NCBI RefSeq assembly: GCF_003332825.1
Contig: NZ_QIRF01000005.1
Span: forward strand, 28,058 to 92,057
Length of the DNA stretch: 64,000 nt
Source of the DNA: Dyella sp. C9
GTDB taxonomy: Bacteria; Pseudomonadota; Gammaproteobacteria; Xanthomonadales; Rhodanobacteraceae
Direction of reading: 5' to 3'
Position 1 is the stretch's first letter; each line of letters starts with the position of its first letter. This document shows positions 27,728 through 34,991 of this stretch, piece after piece. The translations under genes and the position numbers were made by a program. The notes under the pieces are model-generated. The model saw only the letters and a program-made list of their open reading frames with translations, did not search any database and had not been told where the DNA came from.

Positions 27728-28510
27728 ATGTCCCGATTCCTCTCCCTCCCGCGCCTGGCCGGCGCCTACGTTGCGCTTGGCCTGCTGCTTGCCACCACGG
27801 TCCTTGCCGCAACGCCACAGGCTCCTGACTTCAGTGGCGCCTGGCGCCTGGACGACCGCAACAGCGATACCCCGGCCACCCTGACGGCCGCCATGCGTGC
27901 CGAAGCGCGCAAGGAACAGCAGGCCAGCCTGCAGCAGCAGGCTCCCGCCTCTTCATCATCCAGTTCCACCCCACCCGGCGGCCGTCATGGCGGCGGCATG
28001 GGTGGTGGCGGCAGCGGCGGAGGCATGGGCCACGGTGGCGGCATGGGTGGCGGCGGAGGTATGGGCGGCGGCGGCATGGGTGGCGGCGGCATGGGCGGTG
28101 GTCACGGACGGCACGGGGGCGGCAACTCCGCCAGCAAGCCGGCCAACAGCGGGGACAAGGACCCGCTGGCCACGGCCACCTACCCGATGCCGCCGCTGCT
28201 GAACGTCGATTCGGTGCTGCTGGTGACCCAGGACGCGAAGACCTTCCAGGTGCGCCTGAACAATGGCGACCAGCTCACCGGCAAGCTCGACGGCCTGCCG
28301 CATCAGTCGCTCAACGGCAATGCGATGGTGCGCGGCCACGTCGACAACGGCCGCCTGACGGTGTCGATCCAGTACGCCGACGGCACCCAGCTGGACCAGA
28401 CCTGGGCCATGTCGGCCGATGGCCAGCAACTGGTGGTCACCGGCGCCTGGAAGGTACCCACACTGCAGCAGCCGGTGAGCTTCAAGCGCACCTACGTGGG
28501 GCTGCACTGA
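27728..28510 (+). CDS. Secreted Gly/Met-rich protein, function unknown
   Basis: The 260-aa product has a clear signal peptide (hydrophobic YVALGLLLATTVLA, cleavage near residue 27). A short domain beginning PDFSGAWRLDDRNSD follows, then a Ser/Gln segment and a Gly/Met/His-rich repeat region (about residues 84-132, built of MGGGG and GHGGG units). A C-terminal beta-rich domain (about 145-260) repeats the style of the N-terminal segment, with VQYADGTQLDQTWAMSADGQ-like sequence and TGAWKVP. I cannot assign a function. The His/Met/Gly tract could bind copper or another soft metal; that is inference. It is followed by a hairpin shared with the convergent DUF4870 gene. Confidence 0.75.
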   Translation: MSRFLSLPRLAGAYVALGLLLATTVLAATPQAPDFSGAWRLDDRNSDTPATLTAAMRAEARKEQQASLQQQAPASSSSSSTPPGGRHGGGMGGGGSGGGMGHGGGMGGGGGMGGGGMGGGGMGGGHGRHGGGNSASKPANSGDKDPLATATYPMPPLLNVDSVLLVTQDAKTFQVRLNNGDQLTGKLDGLPHQSLNGNAMVRGHVDNGRLTVSIQYADGTQLDQTWAMSADGQQLVVTGAWKVPTLQQPVSFKRTYVGLH

Positions 28511-28518
28511 GCCGGCGA

Positions 28519-28538
28519 GGGGCGGCATTGGCCGCCCC
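28519..28538. terminator. Bidirectional hairpin between convergent genes
   Basis: GGGGCGGC (28519-28526) pairs perfectly with GCCGCCCC (28531-28538) across an ATTG loop, in the 39-nt gap between the Gly/Met-rich gene and the DUF4870 gene. There is no T run. Confidence 0.5.
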
Positions 28539-28549
28539 GGGTAGCGTCG

Positions 28550-28993
28550 CTACTTGATCAACCTCAGCGTGAACGGATAGCGGTAACGCACGCCTTCGTT
28601 CGCGCGGATGCCGGCGATGATGGTGAACACCAGCCAGGCCACCACCACCACGGTGCCGACCGGAATCGCGATCATCACGCCCAACCCCAGCGTGATCACC
28701 ACCAGCACCTTCAATGCCAGCAGGATGATCGCCACGGTGATGTTGAAGTTGAGGGCTTCCTTGGCCTGGTCGTCGACGAAGGGCATGGTGTCCTTCTTCA
28801 CCAGCCAGATCACCAACGGGCCGATGAAGCAGCCCCAGCCGAACCAGGTGCCGGTGATGATCAGGCCGATCAAAGCCGAGAGGTGGGCGAACAACGCCCA
28901 TTGCCGCTGCTCGGCGGAAGGCGCGTCCGATGGCGGAACGGAGGAAGGGCCATTCGACGGCGGCGGTACGACGGACTCGGGCGGAACGCTCAT
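28550..28993 (-). CDS. DUF4870 (TIC20-like) small membrane protein
   Basis: The 147-aa protein has a Pro/Ser-rich cytosolic N-terminus (about 1-30). It then has ALFAHLSALIGLIITGTWF, LVIWLVKKDTMPFVDDQAKE with ALNFNITVAI, and hydrophobic helices LKVLVVITLGLGVMIAIPV and VVAWLVFTIIAGIRA, ending in YRYPFTLRLIK. The conserved VxxQAKEALNFNI block defines the DUF4870 family, whose function is unknown. GGAG lies 9 nt before the ATG; a GTG two codons upstream would be too close to it. Confidence 0.85.
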   Translation of the reverse strand: MSVPPESVVPPPSNGPSSVPPSDAPSAEQRQWALFAHLSALIGLIITGTWFGWGCFIGPLVIWLVKKDTMPFVDDQAKEALNFNITVAIILLALKVLVVITLGLGVMIAIPVGTVVVVAWLVFTIIAGIRANEGVRYRYPFTLRLIK

Positions 28994-29105
28994 GCGCACT
29001 TCTCCTGGTCGTAGAACCCTGATTTTCCTGCCGGCTTGTTCCTTTCCGTGCAGCCGGCGAGTTCGATCCTAGCAAGGACCCGCCGGATTTACCCCACAAG
29101 ATCGG

Positions 29106-30458
29106 CTATTCGCCGGCGATGGTCATCTGCTCCAGCAGGATGGAGCCGGTGAGGATGTGCGAGCGCGGGTCCACGTCCGCGCCCACGGCCACGATGTTGG
29201 CGTACATGTCGCGCAGATTGGCCGCGATGGTGATTTCCTCCACCGGGTAGGCAATCTGGCCGTTCTCGACCCAGAAGCCCGCCGCGCCGCGCGAGTAGTC
29301 GCCAGTGATGGTGGACACGCCCTGCCCCATGACCTCGGTCACCAGCAGGCCGGTGCCCATGCGCCTGAGCATGCCGGCGAAATCGTCCTGTCCCGGCTCG
29401 ACCAGCAGGTTGTGGATGCCGCCTGCGTTGCCGGTGGATTCCAGTCCCAGCTTGCGCGCCGAATAACTGCCCAACACGTAGCGCGCCAGCACGCCGTTCT
29501 CGATGAGGGAGCTGTCGCGGGTGGCCACGCCCTCGGCGTCGAACGCGCCCGAGCCCTGGCCGCGCATCAGGAACGGACGCTCCACGATGTTCATCCACGA
29601 GGGCATGACCTGCTTGCCCGCGTGATCGAGCAGGAAGCTCGCGCGGCGATACAGCGCACCGCCGCTCACCGCGCCCACCAGGTGGCCGACCAGCCCGCGC
29701 GCCACTTCCGGCGAGAACAGCACCGGGCACTGGCGCGTGGACAGGCGCTGTGCGCCCATGCGCGACAGCGTGCGCTGCGCCGCCTTGTCACCCAGTGCCT
29801 GGGCGCTCATGAAATCCCCGGCAGCGCGCACGCTGTCGTACCAGTAGTCGCGCTGCATGCCATCCTCGTCACCGGCAATCAGCGACAGCGACAGCGAGTG
29901 GCGGGTACCGCGCTCGCGTCCCAGGAAGCCGTGCGAGTTGGCGTAGACGGCCAGGCTCTCGCCCATCTGCACGCCGGCGCCATCGGAATTGGTGATGCCC
30001 GCGTGAGCGCGGCCGGCATCCTCGATGGCCTTGCCCAGGGCGATGGCCCCGGCGGTGTCGATGCGCCAGGGGTGCCACAGGTCCAGTTCCGGGAATTCCG
30101 TGGCCATACGGGAAGCATCCGCCAGGCCGGCCGCCGGGTCTTCCTCGGTGTAGCGGGCGATGGCGCAGGCCTGCTCCAGGGTGGCCTGGATCGAGTCCGG
30201 GTTGAGGTCGGCGGTGCTGGCCGAACCCTTGCGCTGGCCGAAATACACGGTCAGTCCGAAGCCGCGGTCCCGCGTGTGCTCGACCGTCTCCACCTCGCCC
30301 AGCCGGACGTTCACGTTCAGGCCCGTGTCGATGCTGGCGGCCACCTCGGCTTGGCTGGCACCGGCCGCGCGGGCCCGGCGGATCACATCCTCGGCCAGTT
30401 GGGCCAATCGATCGAGCTCTTCGAGGCTGCGGTCCTGGGTGGGGGCAAGTTCGGTCAC
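29106..30458 (-). CDS. pmbA: Metalloprotease subunit PmbA/TldE
   Basis: PmbA (TldE) forms a heterodimer with TldD that opens and degrades unfolded or modified peptides. In E. coli it matures microcin B17 and degrades CcdA. The product is 450 aa with the GTG at 30458 (AGGA upstream), exactly the E. coli length. Conserved stretches include GLTVYFGQRKGSASTADL, GVQMGESLAVYANSHGF, STITGDYSRGAAGFW and the C-terminal RSHILTGSILLEQMTIAGE. The zinc HExxxH motif is absent, as expected, because it belongs to TldD. It is divergent from DUF1653-darP, echoing E. coli yjgA/pmbA. Confidence 0.96.
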   Translation of the reverse strand: MTELAPTQDRSLEELDRLAQLAEDVIRRARAAGASQAEVAASIDTGLNVNVRLGEVETVEHTRDRGFGLTVYFGQRKGSASTADLNPDSIQATLEQACAIARYTEEDPAAGLADASRMATEFPELDLWHPWRIDTAGAIALGKAIEDAGRAHAGITNSDGAGVQMGESLAVYANSHGFLGRERGTRHSLSLSLIAGDEDGMQRDYWYDSVRAAGDFMSAQALGDKAAQRTLSRMGAQRLSTRQCPVLFSPEVARGLVGHLVGAVSGGALYRRASFLLDHAGKQVMPSWMNIVERPFLMRGQGSGAFDAEGVATRDSSLIENGVLARYVLGSYSARKLGLESTGNAGGIHNLLVEPGQDDFAGMLRRMGTGLLVTEVMGQGVSTITGDYSRGAAGFWVENGQIAYPVEEITIAANLRDMYANIVAVGADVDPRSHILTGSILLEQMTIAGE

Positions 30459-30572
30459 GCGTGAATTCCTGCAGGCAAGCGGGTAACGGGTAGAATACGC
30501 GGTCCTACCCGCGCAACCCCACGACATGGGGGTGGCCCGGCCGTTTTGCAAAGAGCGTCCACGGAGAACGCC

Positions 30573-30821
30573 ATGTCACCGACAGCCGGCATCTACCGTC
30601 ACTACAAGGGCCAGCGTTACCGCGTGCTGGGTACGGCCCGGCACAGCGAGACAATGGAAGAGGTGGTGGTCTACCAGGCGCTCTATGGCGACTTCGGCCT
30701 GTGGGTGCGCCCCGCCACCATGTTCTGCGAAACCGTGGAGCTGGATGGCGAGCCGATCCCGCGCTTTGCGCTGGAGCAAGCCGAACCCACCCCGTTCGAT
30801 GGCCACGCCGCGTCCCACTGA
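30573..30821 (+). CDS. DUF1653 domain protein
   Basis: The 82-aa protein is nearly all DUF1653: GIYRHYKGQRYRVLGTARHS, then ETMEEVVVYQALYGDFGLWV and RPATMFCETVELDG. The fold is a small beta-barrel of unknown function. CGGAG (30562-30566) precedes the ATG. It is 29 nt upstream of darP and probably cotranscribed. Confidence 0.9.
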   Translation: MSPTAGIYRHYKGQRYRVLGTARHSETMEEVVVYQALYGDFGLWVRPATMFCETVELDGEPIPRFALEQAEPTPFDGHAASH

Positions 30822-30850
30822 CGCCTGGCCGACCTGCTGGAAGACCCCGA

Positions 30851-31429
30851 GTGAACCGCAACTACACCCACGATTCCGAACACGACTACGGCCCTACCCG
30901 CACGCAGCAGCGCCGCGACGCGCTGGCGGTGCTGGCGCTGGCCAACCAACTGGTCGAACTGCCCGCCAGCAAGCTGGCACGGCTGGAGCTGCCCGAGGAC
31001 GTGCTGCGCGAGATCGCCAATACGCGCCGCATCACCGCGCATATCGCGCGCAAGCGCCAGCTGCAGTTCCTGGCCAAGGTGATGCGCCGCCACGACACCG
31101 AGGTATTCGACGGCGTGCGCGCCGCCCTGGGTGAAAACCGCGAGCGCCAGCGCCAGGAGACCGCTGCCATGCATCGCATGGAGGCCACGCGCGAGCGCCT
31201 GCTGACCGACACCGATGCGGTGATGGGCGAGTTGATCGAGCGGTATCCGAACATCGACCGCCAGCACCTGCGTTCGCTGGTACGCCAGGCCAAGGCCGAG
31301 AAGGATGCCAACAAGCCGCCGCGCGCCTACCGCGAGATCTACCAGTTGCTCAAGGAGCTGGCCTCGGGCGCTGCGGATACCGCCGCAGATGCGGGTGAGC
31401 CCGAAGGCTCCGAGATCACCGAAGACTGA
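30851..31429 (+). CDS. darP: Ribosome biogenesis factor DarP (YjgA, DUF615)
   Basis: DarP associates with late 50S assembly intermediates. The 192-aa helical, charged protein has the DUF615 signatures SKLARLELPEDVLREIANTR and RKRQLQFLAKVMRRHD, then RQHLRSLVRQAKAEKDANKP followed by the AYREIYQLLKEL end. The GTG at 30851 is chosen; there is no ATG before the conserved region without reading back over the DUF1653 gene. It is adjacent and divergent to pmbA. A perfect REP inverted repeat follows 9 nt after the stop. Confidence 0.93.
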   Translation: MNRNYTHDSEHDYGPTRTQQRRDALAVLALANQLVELPASKLARLELPEDVLREIANTRRITAHIARKRQLQFLAKVMRRHDTEVFDGVRAALGENRERQRQETAAMHRMEATRERLLTDTDAVMGELIERYPNIDRQHLRSLVRQAKAEKDANKPPRAYREIYQLLKELASGAADTAADAGEPEGSEITED

Positions 31430-31438
31430 GGATCGACC

Positions 31439-31500
31439 GGTCGCGCACAGGGTGCGCTCCTACACGGGCTTCGTTGTAGGAGCGCACCCTGTGCGCGACC
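31439..31500. repeat. REP element forming a 26-bp perfect inverted repeat
   Basis: The arms 31439-31464 and 31475-31500 are exact reverse complements over 26 bp, with a 10-nt spacer. This is the best-preserved copy in the window of the unit with core AGGAGCGCACCCTGTGCG. It lies between the convergent darP and the Cys-rich small gene, ending 8 nt before the latter's stop, and could act as a bidirectional terminator or 3'-end stabiliser. Confidence 0.9.
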
Positions 31501-31508
31501 CAGGCCCC

Positions 31509-31733
31509 TCACTTCACCGGCCTGAACCGCCTGCAGCCATCCCCCGGCGACACCCAGCAGTCATGCACGAGGCACAAGCGGCTGTTCGCGACGGTAGCGC
31601 CGTGGGCCGAACCCAGCGACGCCCACCCTGGCAAGGCCTTTTCCAGCGCGTGCCGCTCATCCAGGCGGTGGCGGCACTCGCTGCAGCGGCCCTGCCTCTC
31701 GCGCCCTGCGTCAGGCATGGCCGCGATGCTCAT
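31509..31733 (-). CDS. Cys-rich 74-aa protein coupled to the YeiH exporter
   Basis: I do not recognise a named family. The ATG at 31733 overlaps the exporter's TGA (ATGA, 31730-31733), a strong sign of translational coupling. The product has CSEC (Cys17, Cys20) near the start and LCLVHDCWVSPGDGC (Cys54, His57, Cys59, Cys67) near the end. In between is a helix-like LDERHALEKALPGWASLGSA. Five Cys and nearby His suggest a zinc- or iron-binding module, cytosolic because there is no signal peptide. A role as accessory or redox sensor of the exporter is inference from position only. Confidence 0.65.
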   Translation of the reverse strand: MSIAAMPDAGRERQGRCSECRHRLDERHALEKALPGWASLGSAHGATVANSRLCLVHDCWVSPGDGCRRFRPVK

Positions 31734-33148
31734 CCACCCAGCCCGTTCCAGTAATGGGCGAACACGTGCACCGACAGCACGTAGCCGATCACGATGTTCA
31801 CCGCCACGCCTGCGGTGAAGGCCAGCAACGGCTTCCAGCCAGTAGCCGTGAGCGAGCGCAGCCGCGTGGTGAGGCCGATGCTGAGGAAGCAGAAGGTGAA
31901 GGCCCAGGTGCGCAGTGTGCTGATCGGCGCCACCAGGTCCGGCGTGACGATCTTGCGGTAATCGGCCAGCGAGTAATGGCTGGCGATCCAGGTGACCAGG
32001 GCCGAGGCCAGCACGAAGCCGATCACGAACTTGGGAAAGCGTGCCCAGATCTCGCGCGCATCGGCCTTGGCCTCCACGCCGCCTTCGTAGTTCCAGCGGG
32101 TGGTGGCGACCCAGGCCAGGGTGAATGCCCAGATGCCGATCCAGATGTCGCGGCCCCCCACCTTCATGAGGGTAAACGCCTGTACCGCCGCATCCGGCGC
32201 GCCGGCAATGGCGCCACCGGCGTTGCGCGCCGCATCGCCATAGGCCTGCGCCGCGGCGATGCCGGCGGCATCGGCGAACTCGGAGGTGCCGATCCACGCA
32301 CCGGCCACCGCAGTAGACAGGCCAAGCGCACGCGAGGCCAGCGGCAGCACGAAGATCATCACGATCGCCCACACCACCACCAGGGTGATCGCCATCGAGG
32401 TCTGCTCACGCCGCGCTCGCACTGCACCGCCTGCGGCGATCGCGGCCGACACGCCACACACCGCGCCGCCGACACCAAGCACCGCGGCGAAACGCTTGTC
32501 CAGGCCCAGCGCCTTGCCGGTGAGGAAGATCGTGAAGAATGTCGCCAAGGACACGATGGTCGCCTGTCCCACCGCCACCGGGCCGGCCCAGAACAGCAGG
32601 GTCAGCGGCAACGTCGCGCCCAGCAGCACGATGCCCAACTTGATGTAGAACTCCACGCGCAGGCCGGACTGGAACCACTCCGGCAAGGTGAACACGTTCG
32701 ACACCAGCAGCCCAAGCACGAGCGCAATCAGCGGCGCCTCGAGGTTGTAGCGCGAGGCCTGGGTCCATGCCGACACGTTGAAGATCAACAGCGAGGCGAC
32801 GAACAGGATCAGGAAGCTGGGCAGGAAGCGGGCCAGCGACTGTCCCAGTACCGCCAACGCCGTACCGAACAGCAGCGCAAAGGCGGCGAACAGCGCCAGG
32901 TAATTCGGCCAGTGGCCGGCCAGCGCCAGCCCGGCCTCGGCCAGCGTCGTCCACTTGGCCGGCGCCACCGCCAGCCACTTCAGGCTGCTGCCGCTGGCGA
33001 ACAACGCCCAGGCCACCACGATGACCAGCAGGCCGATCCATACCGACCACCAGTCTTCATTGGAAAAGATCCCCGTACGCGGCGCACGCACCTCGGCGCC
33101 ATCGGCTGGCCGCGCCCCGACCGGCAGCACGCGCGTGACTTCACTCAT
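31730..33148 (-). CDS. yeiH: YeiH/UPF0324 family putative sulfate exporter
   Basis: The 472-aa polytopic membrane protein belongs to the Cons_hypoth698 (UPF0324, YeiH) family, annotated as putative sulfate exporters and linked in some bacteria to sulfonate or taurine use. Family stretches are GLLVSNVFTLPEW, RVEFYIKLGIVLLGATLPL, AVLGVGGAVCGVSAAIAAGG, WIGTSEFADAAGIAAAQ-like sequence, and FLSIGLTTRLRSL near the C-terminus. The protein is longer than E. coli YeiH (349 aa) because of extra N-terminal helices. AGGGGCG precedes the ATG at 33148. It heads a two-gene operon with the Cys-rich small protein. Confidence 0.85.
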   Translation of the reverse strand: MSEVTRVLPVGARPADGAEVRAPRTGIFSNEDWWSVWIGLLVIVVAWALFASGSSLKWLAVAPAKWTTLAEAGLALAGHWPNYLALFAAFALLFGTALAVLGQSLARFLPSFLILFVASLLIFNVSAWTQASRYNLEAPLIALVLGLLVSNVFTLPEWFQSGLRVEFYIKLGIVLLGATLPLTLLFWAGPVAVGQATIVSLATFFTIFLTGKALGLDKRFAAVLGVGGAVCGVSAAIAAGGAVRARREQTSMAITLVVVWAIVMIFVLPLASRALGLSTAVAGAWIGTSEFADAAGIAAAQAYGDAARNAGGAIAGAPDAAVQAFTLMKVGGRDIWIGIWAFTLAWVATTRWNYEGGVEAKADAREIWARFPKFVIGFVLASALVTWIASHYSLADYRKIVTPDLVAPISTLRTWAFTFCFLSIGLTTRLRSLTATGWKPLLAFTAGVAVNIVIGYVLSVHVFAHYWNGLGG

Positions 33149-33396
33149 GACCTCGCCCCTCGTCGCAAGCAACCCAGATTCAGACATCCAGACGTCCGGA
33201 CCGATTCATGCCGGACAGCCATCCGCAAGCTCCACTGTCCCCCTGCACGAGGCCATGGCGAAATGAGCTTTCGTTCTATGCATATGCCCGTGCGACGGAA
33301 ACCGTCACATGCGCGGGCCACGGGAGCCTGCGGCCACACGGCAAGAGGCCCGCTCAAGGCGGGCCCCGGGAACTCGACTGGCGGCAGGCGCGGAGC

Positions 33397-34836
33397 TTAC
33401 GAGGCCGTGCCACCCACCGTCATCGCGTCCACCTTGAGCGTCGGCTGGCCCACGCCCACCGGCACGCTCTGGCCGTCCTTGCCGCATACGCCCACGCCTT
33501 CGTCGAGCGCCAGGTCGTTGCCGATCATCGACACCCGGTTGAGCACTTCCGGACCGGCGCCGATCAGGGTGGCGCCCTTCACCGGGCGGGTGATCCGGCC
33601 GTCCTCGATGAGGTAGGCCTCGCTGGCGGAGAACACGAACTTGCCGTTGGTGATGTCCACCTGGCCGCCACCGAAGTTCACCGCGTAAAGGCCCTTCTTC
33701 ACTGAGCGGATGATTTCTTCCGGCGCGTGCTGGCCGGCCAGCATGTAGGTGTTGGTCATGCGCGGCATCGGCAGCTGCGCGAACGACTCGCGGCGGCCGT
33801 TACCGGTCGGCGCCATGCCCATCAGGCGCGCGTTGAGCTTGTCCTGCATGTAGCCCTTGAGGATGCCATCCTCGATCAGGGTGGTGCACTCGGTCGGCGT
33901 GCCTTCGTCGTCCACGCTGAGCGAGCCGCGGCGACCGACCAGGGTGCCGTCGTCGACCACGGTGACGCCCGGCGCGGCGACGCGCTGGCCGATGCGGCCG
34001 GCGAAGGCTGAGCTGCCCTTGCGATTGAAGTCGCCTTCCAGGCCATGGCCGATGGCCTCGTGCAGCAGCACGCCGGGCCAGCCGGGACCGAGCACCACCG
34101 GCATGCTGCCGGCCGGCGCGTCGACCGCATCGAGGTTCACCAGCGCCTGGCGCACCGCCTCGTCGGCGAAGGCCATGGCGCGGCCGTTGTCGATCAGCTC
34201 GCGATAGCCGTAGCGACCACCGCCGCCAGCGCTGCCCTGCTCGCGGCGACCGCTCTGCTCGGCGATGACCTGCACGTTCAAGCGCACCAGCGGGCGCACG
34301 TCGGCCGCGAGAGTGCCATCGGACGCTGCCACCAGCACGGTATCCATGGTGGCGGCCAGGCTCACGATCACTTGCTTGATGCGCGGATCGCGCGAACGCG
34401 CATAAGCGTCCACCTCACGCAACAGGGCGATCTTGTCGGGATTGGGCAGGCTTTCCACCGGATCGATGGCCGGATACAGCTGGCGGGCGCCATGCAGCGC
34501 CAGCGGCTTGCCGGCGCCATTGCCGCCCTGGGCAATGGCACGTGCAGCCTTGGAGGCATCCAGCAGCTGCGGCAGCACGATTTCGTCGGAATAGGCGAAG
34601 CCGGTCTTTTCGCCGCTGATGGCGCGCACGCCTACGCCCTGCTCGATGGAGTGGCTGCCGTCCTTGACGATGCCCTCTTCCAGCAGCCAGGACTCGCTGC
34701 GCGAGTGCTGGAAATACAGGTCGGCGGCGTCGATCGACGGCCCCATCAGCTGGTTGAACACACGGTCGAGGTCGGTGGCGGCCAGGCCACCGGGGGCCAG
34801 CAGGCGGCGTTCAGCCAGCGCGATCAGGGAATCCAT
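33397..34836 (-). CDS. tldD: Metalloprotease TldD
   Basis: TldD is the zinc-carrying catalytic half of the TldD/TldE peptidase. The 479-aa protein has the HExxxH motif in [18 protein letters not shown], followed by [20 protein letters not shown] with [16 protein letters not shown], and the C-terminal [19 protein letters not shown]. It follows yhdP (155 nt downstream of the yhdP stop) as the last member of the rng-yhdP-tldD cluster conserved in gammaproteobacteria. A GC hairpin (33347-33353 with 33359-33365) lies about 30 nt past its stop with only a weak T stretch. Confidence 0.97.
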   Translation of the reverse strand: MDSLIALAERRLLAPGGLAATDLDRVFNQLMGPSIDAADLYFQHSRSESWLLEEGIVKDGSHSIEQGVGVRAISGEKTGFAYSDEIVLPQLLDASKAARAIAQGGNGAGKPLALHGARQLYPAIDPVESLPNPDKIALLREVDAYARSRDPRIKQVIVSLAATMDTVLVAASDGTLAADVRPLVRLNVQVIAEQSGRREQGSAGGGGRYGYRELIDNGRAMAFADEAVRQALVNLDAVDAPAGSMPVVLGPGWPGVLLHEAIGHGLEGDFNRKGSSAFAGRIGQRVAAPGVTVVDDGTLVGRRGSLSVDDEGTPTECTTLIEDGILKGYMQDKLNARLMGMAPTGNGRRESFAQLPMPRMTNTYMLAGQHAPEEIIRSVKKGLYAVNFGGGQVDITNGKFVFSASEAYLIEDGRITRPVKGATLIGAGPEVLNRVSMIGNDLALDEGVGVCGKDGQSVPVGVGQPTLKVDAMTVGGTAS

Positions 34837-34991
34837 GGAGTCTCGTCGTGTAAAAGGTTGAATTTTAGCAAGTTGGGGGCCGTCGCCGCCGGTTTAAAGG
34901 TCACGAGGCCGCAGCTCCCTGGCCTGGGTAGTCGCGCGGGCAACGCATCGTCGCGCCGCTGCTGCGACAGCCATCCGCCCGACGCGTGAAC

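Noticed and set aside
27979..28125. GGCGGC/ATGGGC tandem repeats as a possible CRISPR or satellite
   Set aside because: They are the in-frame codons of the Gly/Met-rich tract; there are no unique spacers between repeats.
33149..33396. Possible small gene or riboswitch between yeiH and tldD
   Set aside because: A 70-codon minus frame exists but is Arg/Pro-rich with no ribosome site, and no riboswitch motif was visible; only a GC hairpin near 33347-33365 stands out.
31754..33616. 620-codon plus-strand frame opposite yeiH
   Set aside because: Antisense to a recognised membrane protein and highly charged in composition; treated as a shadow.
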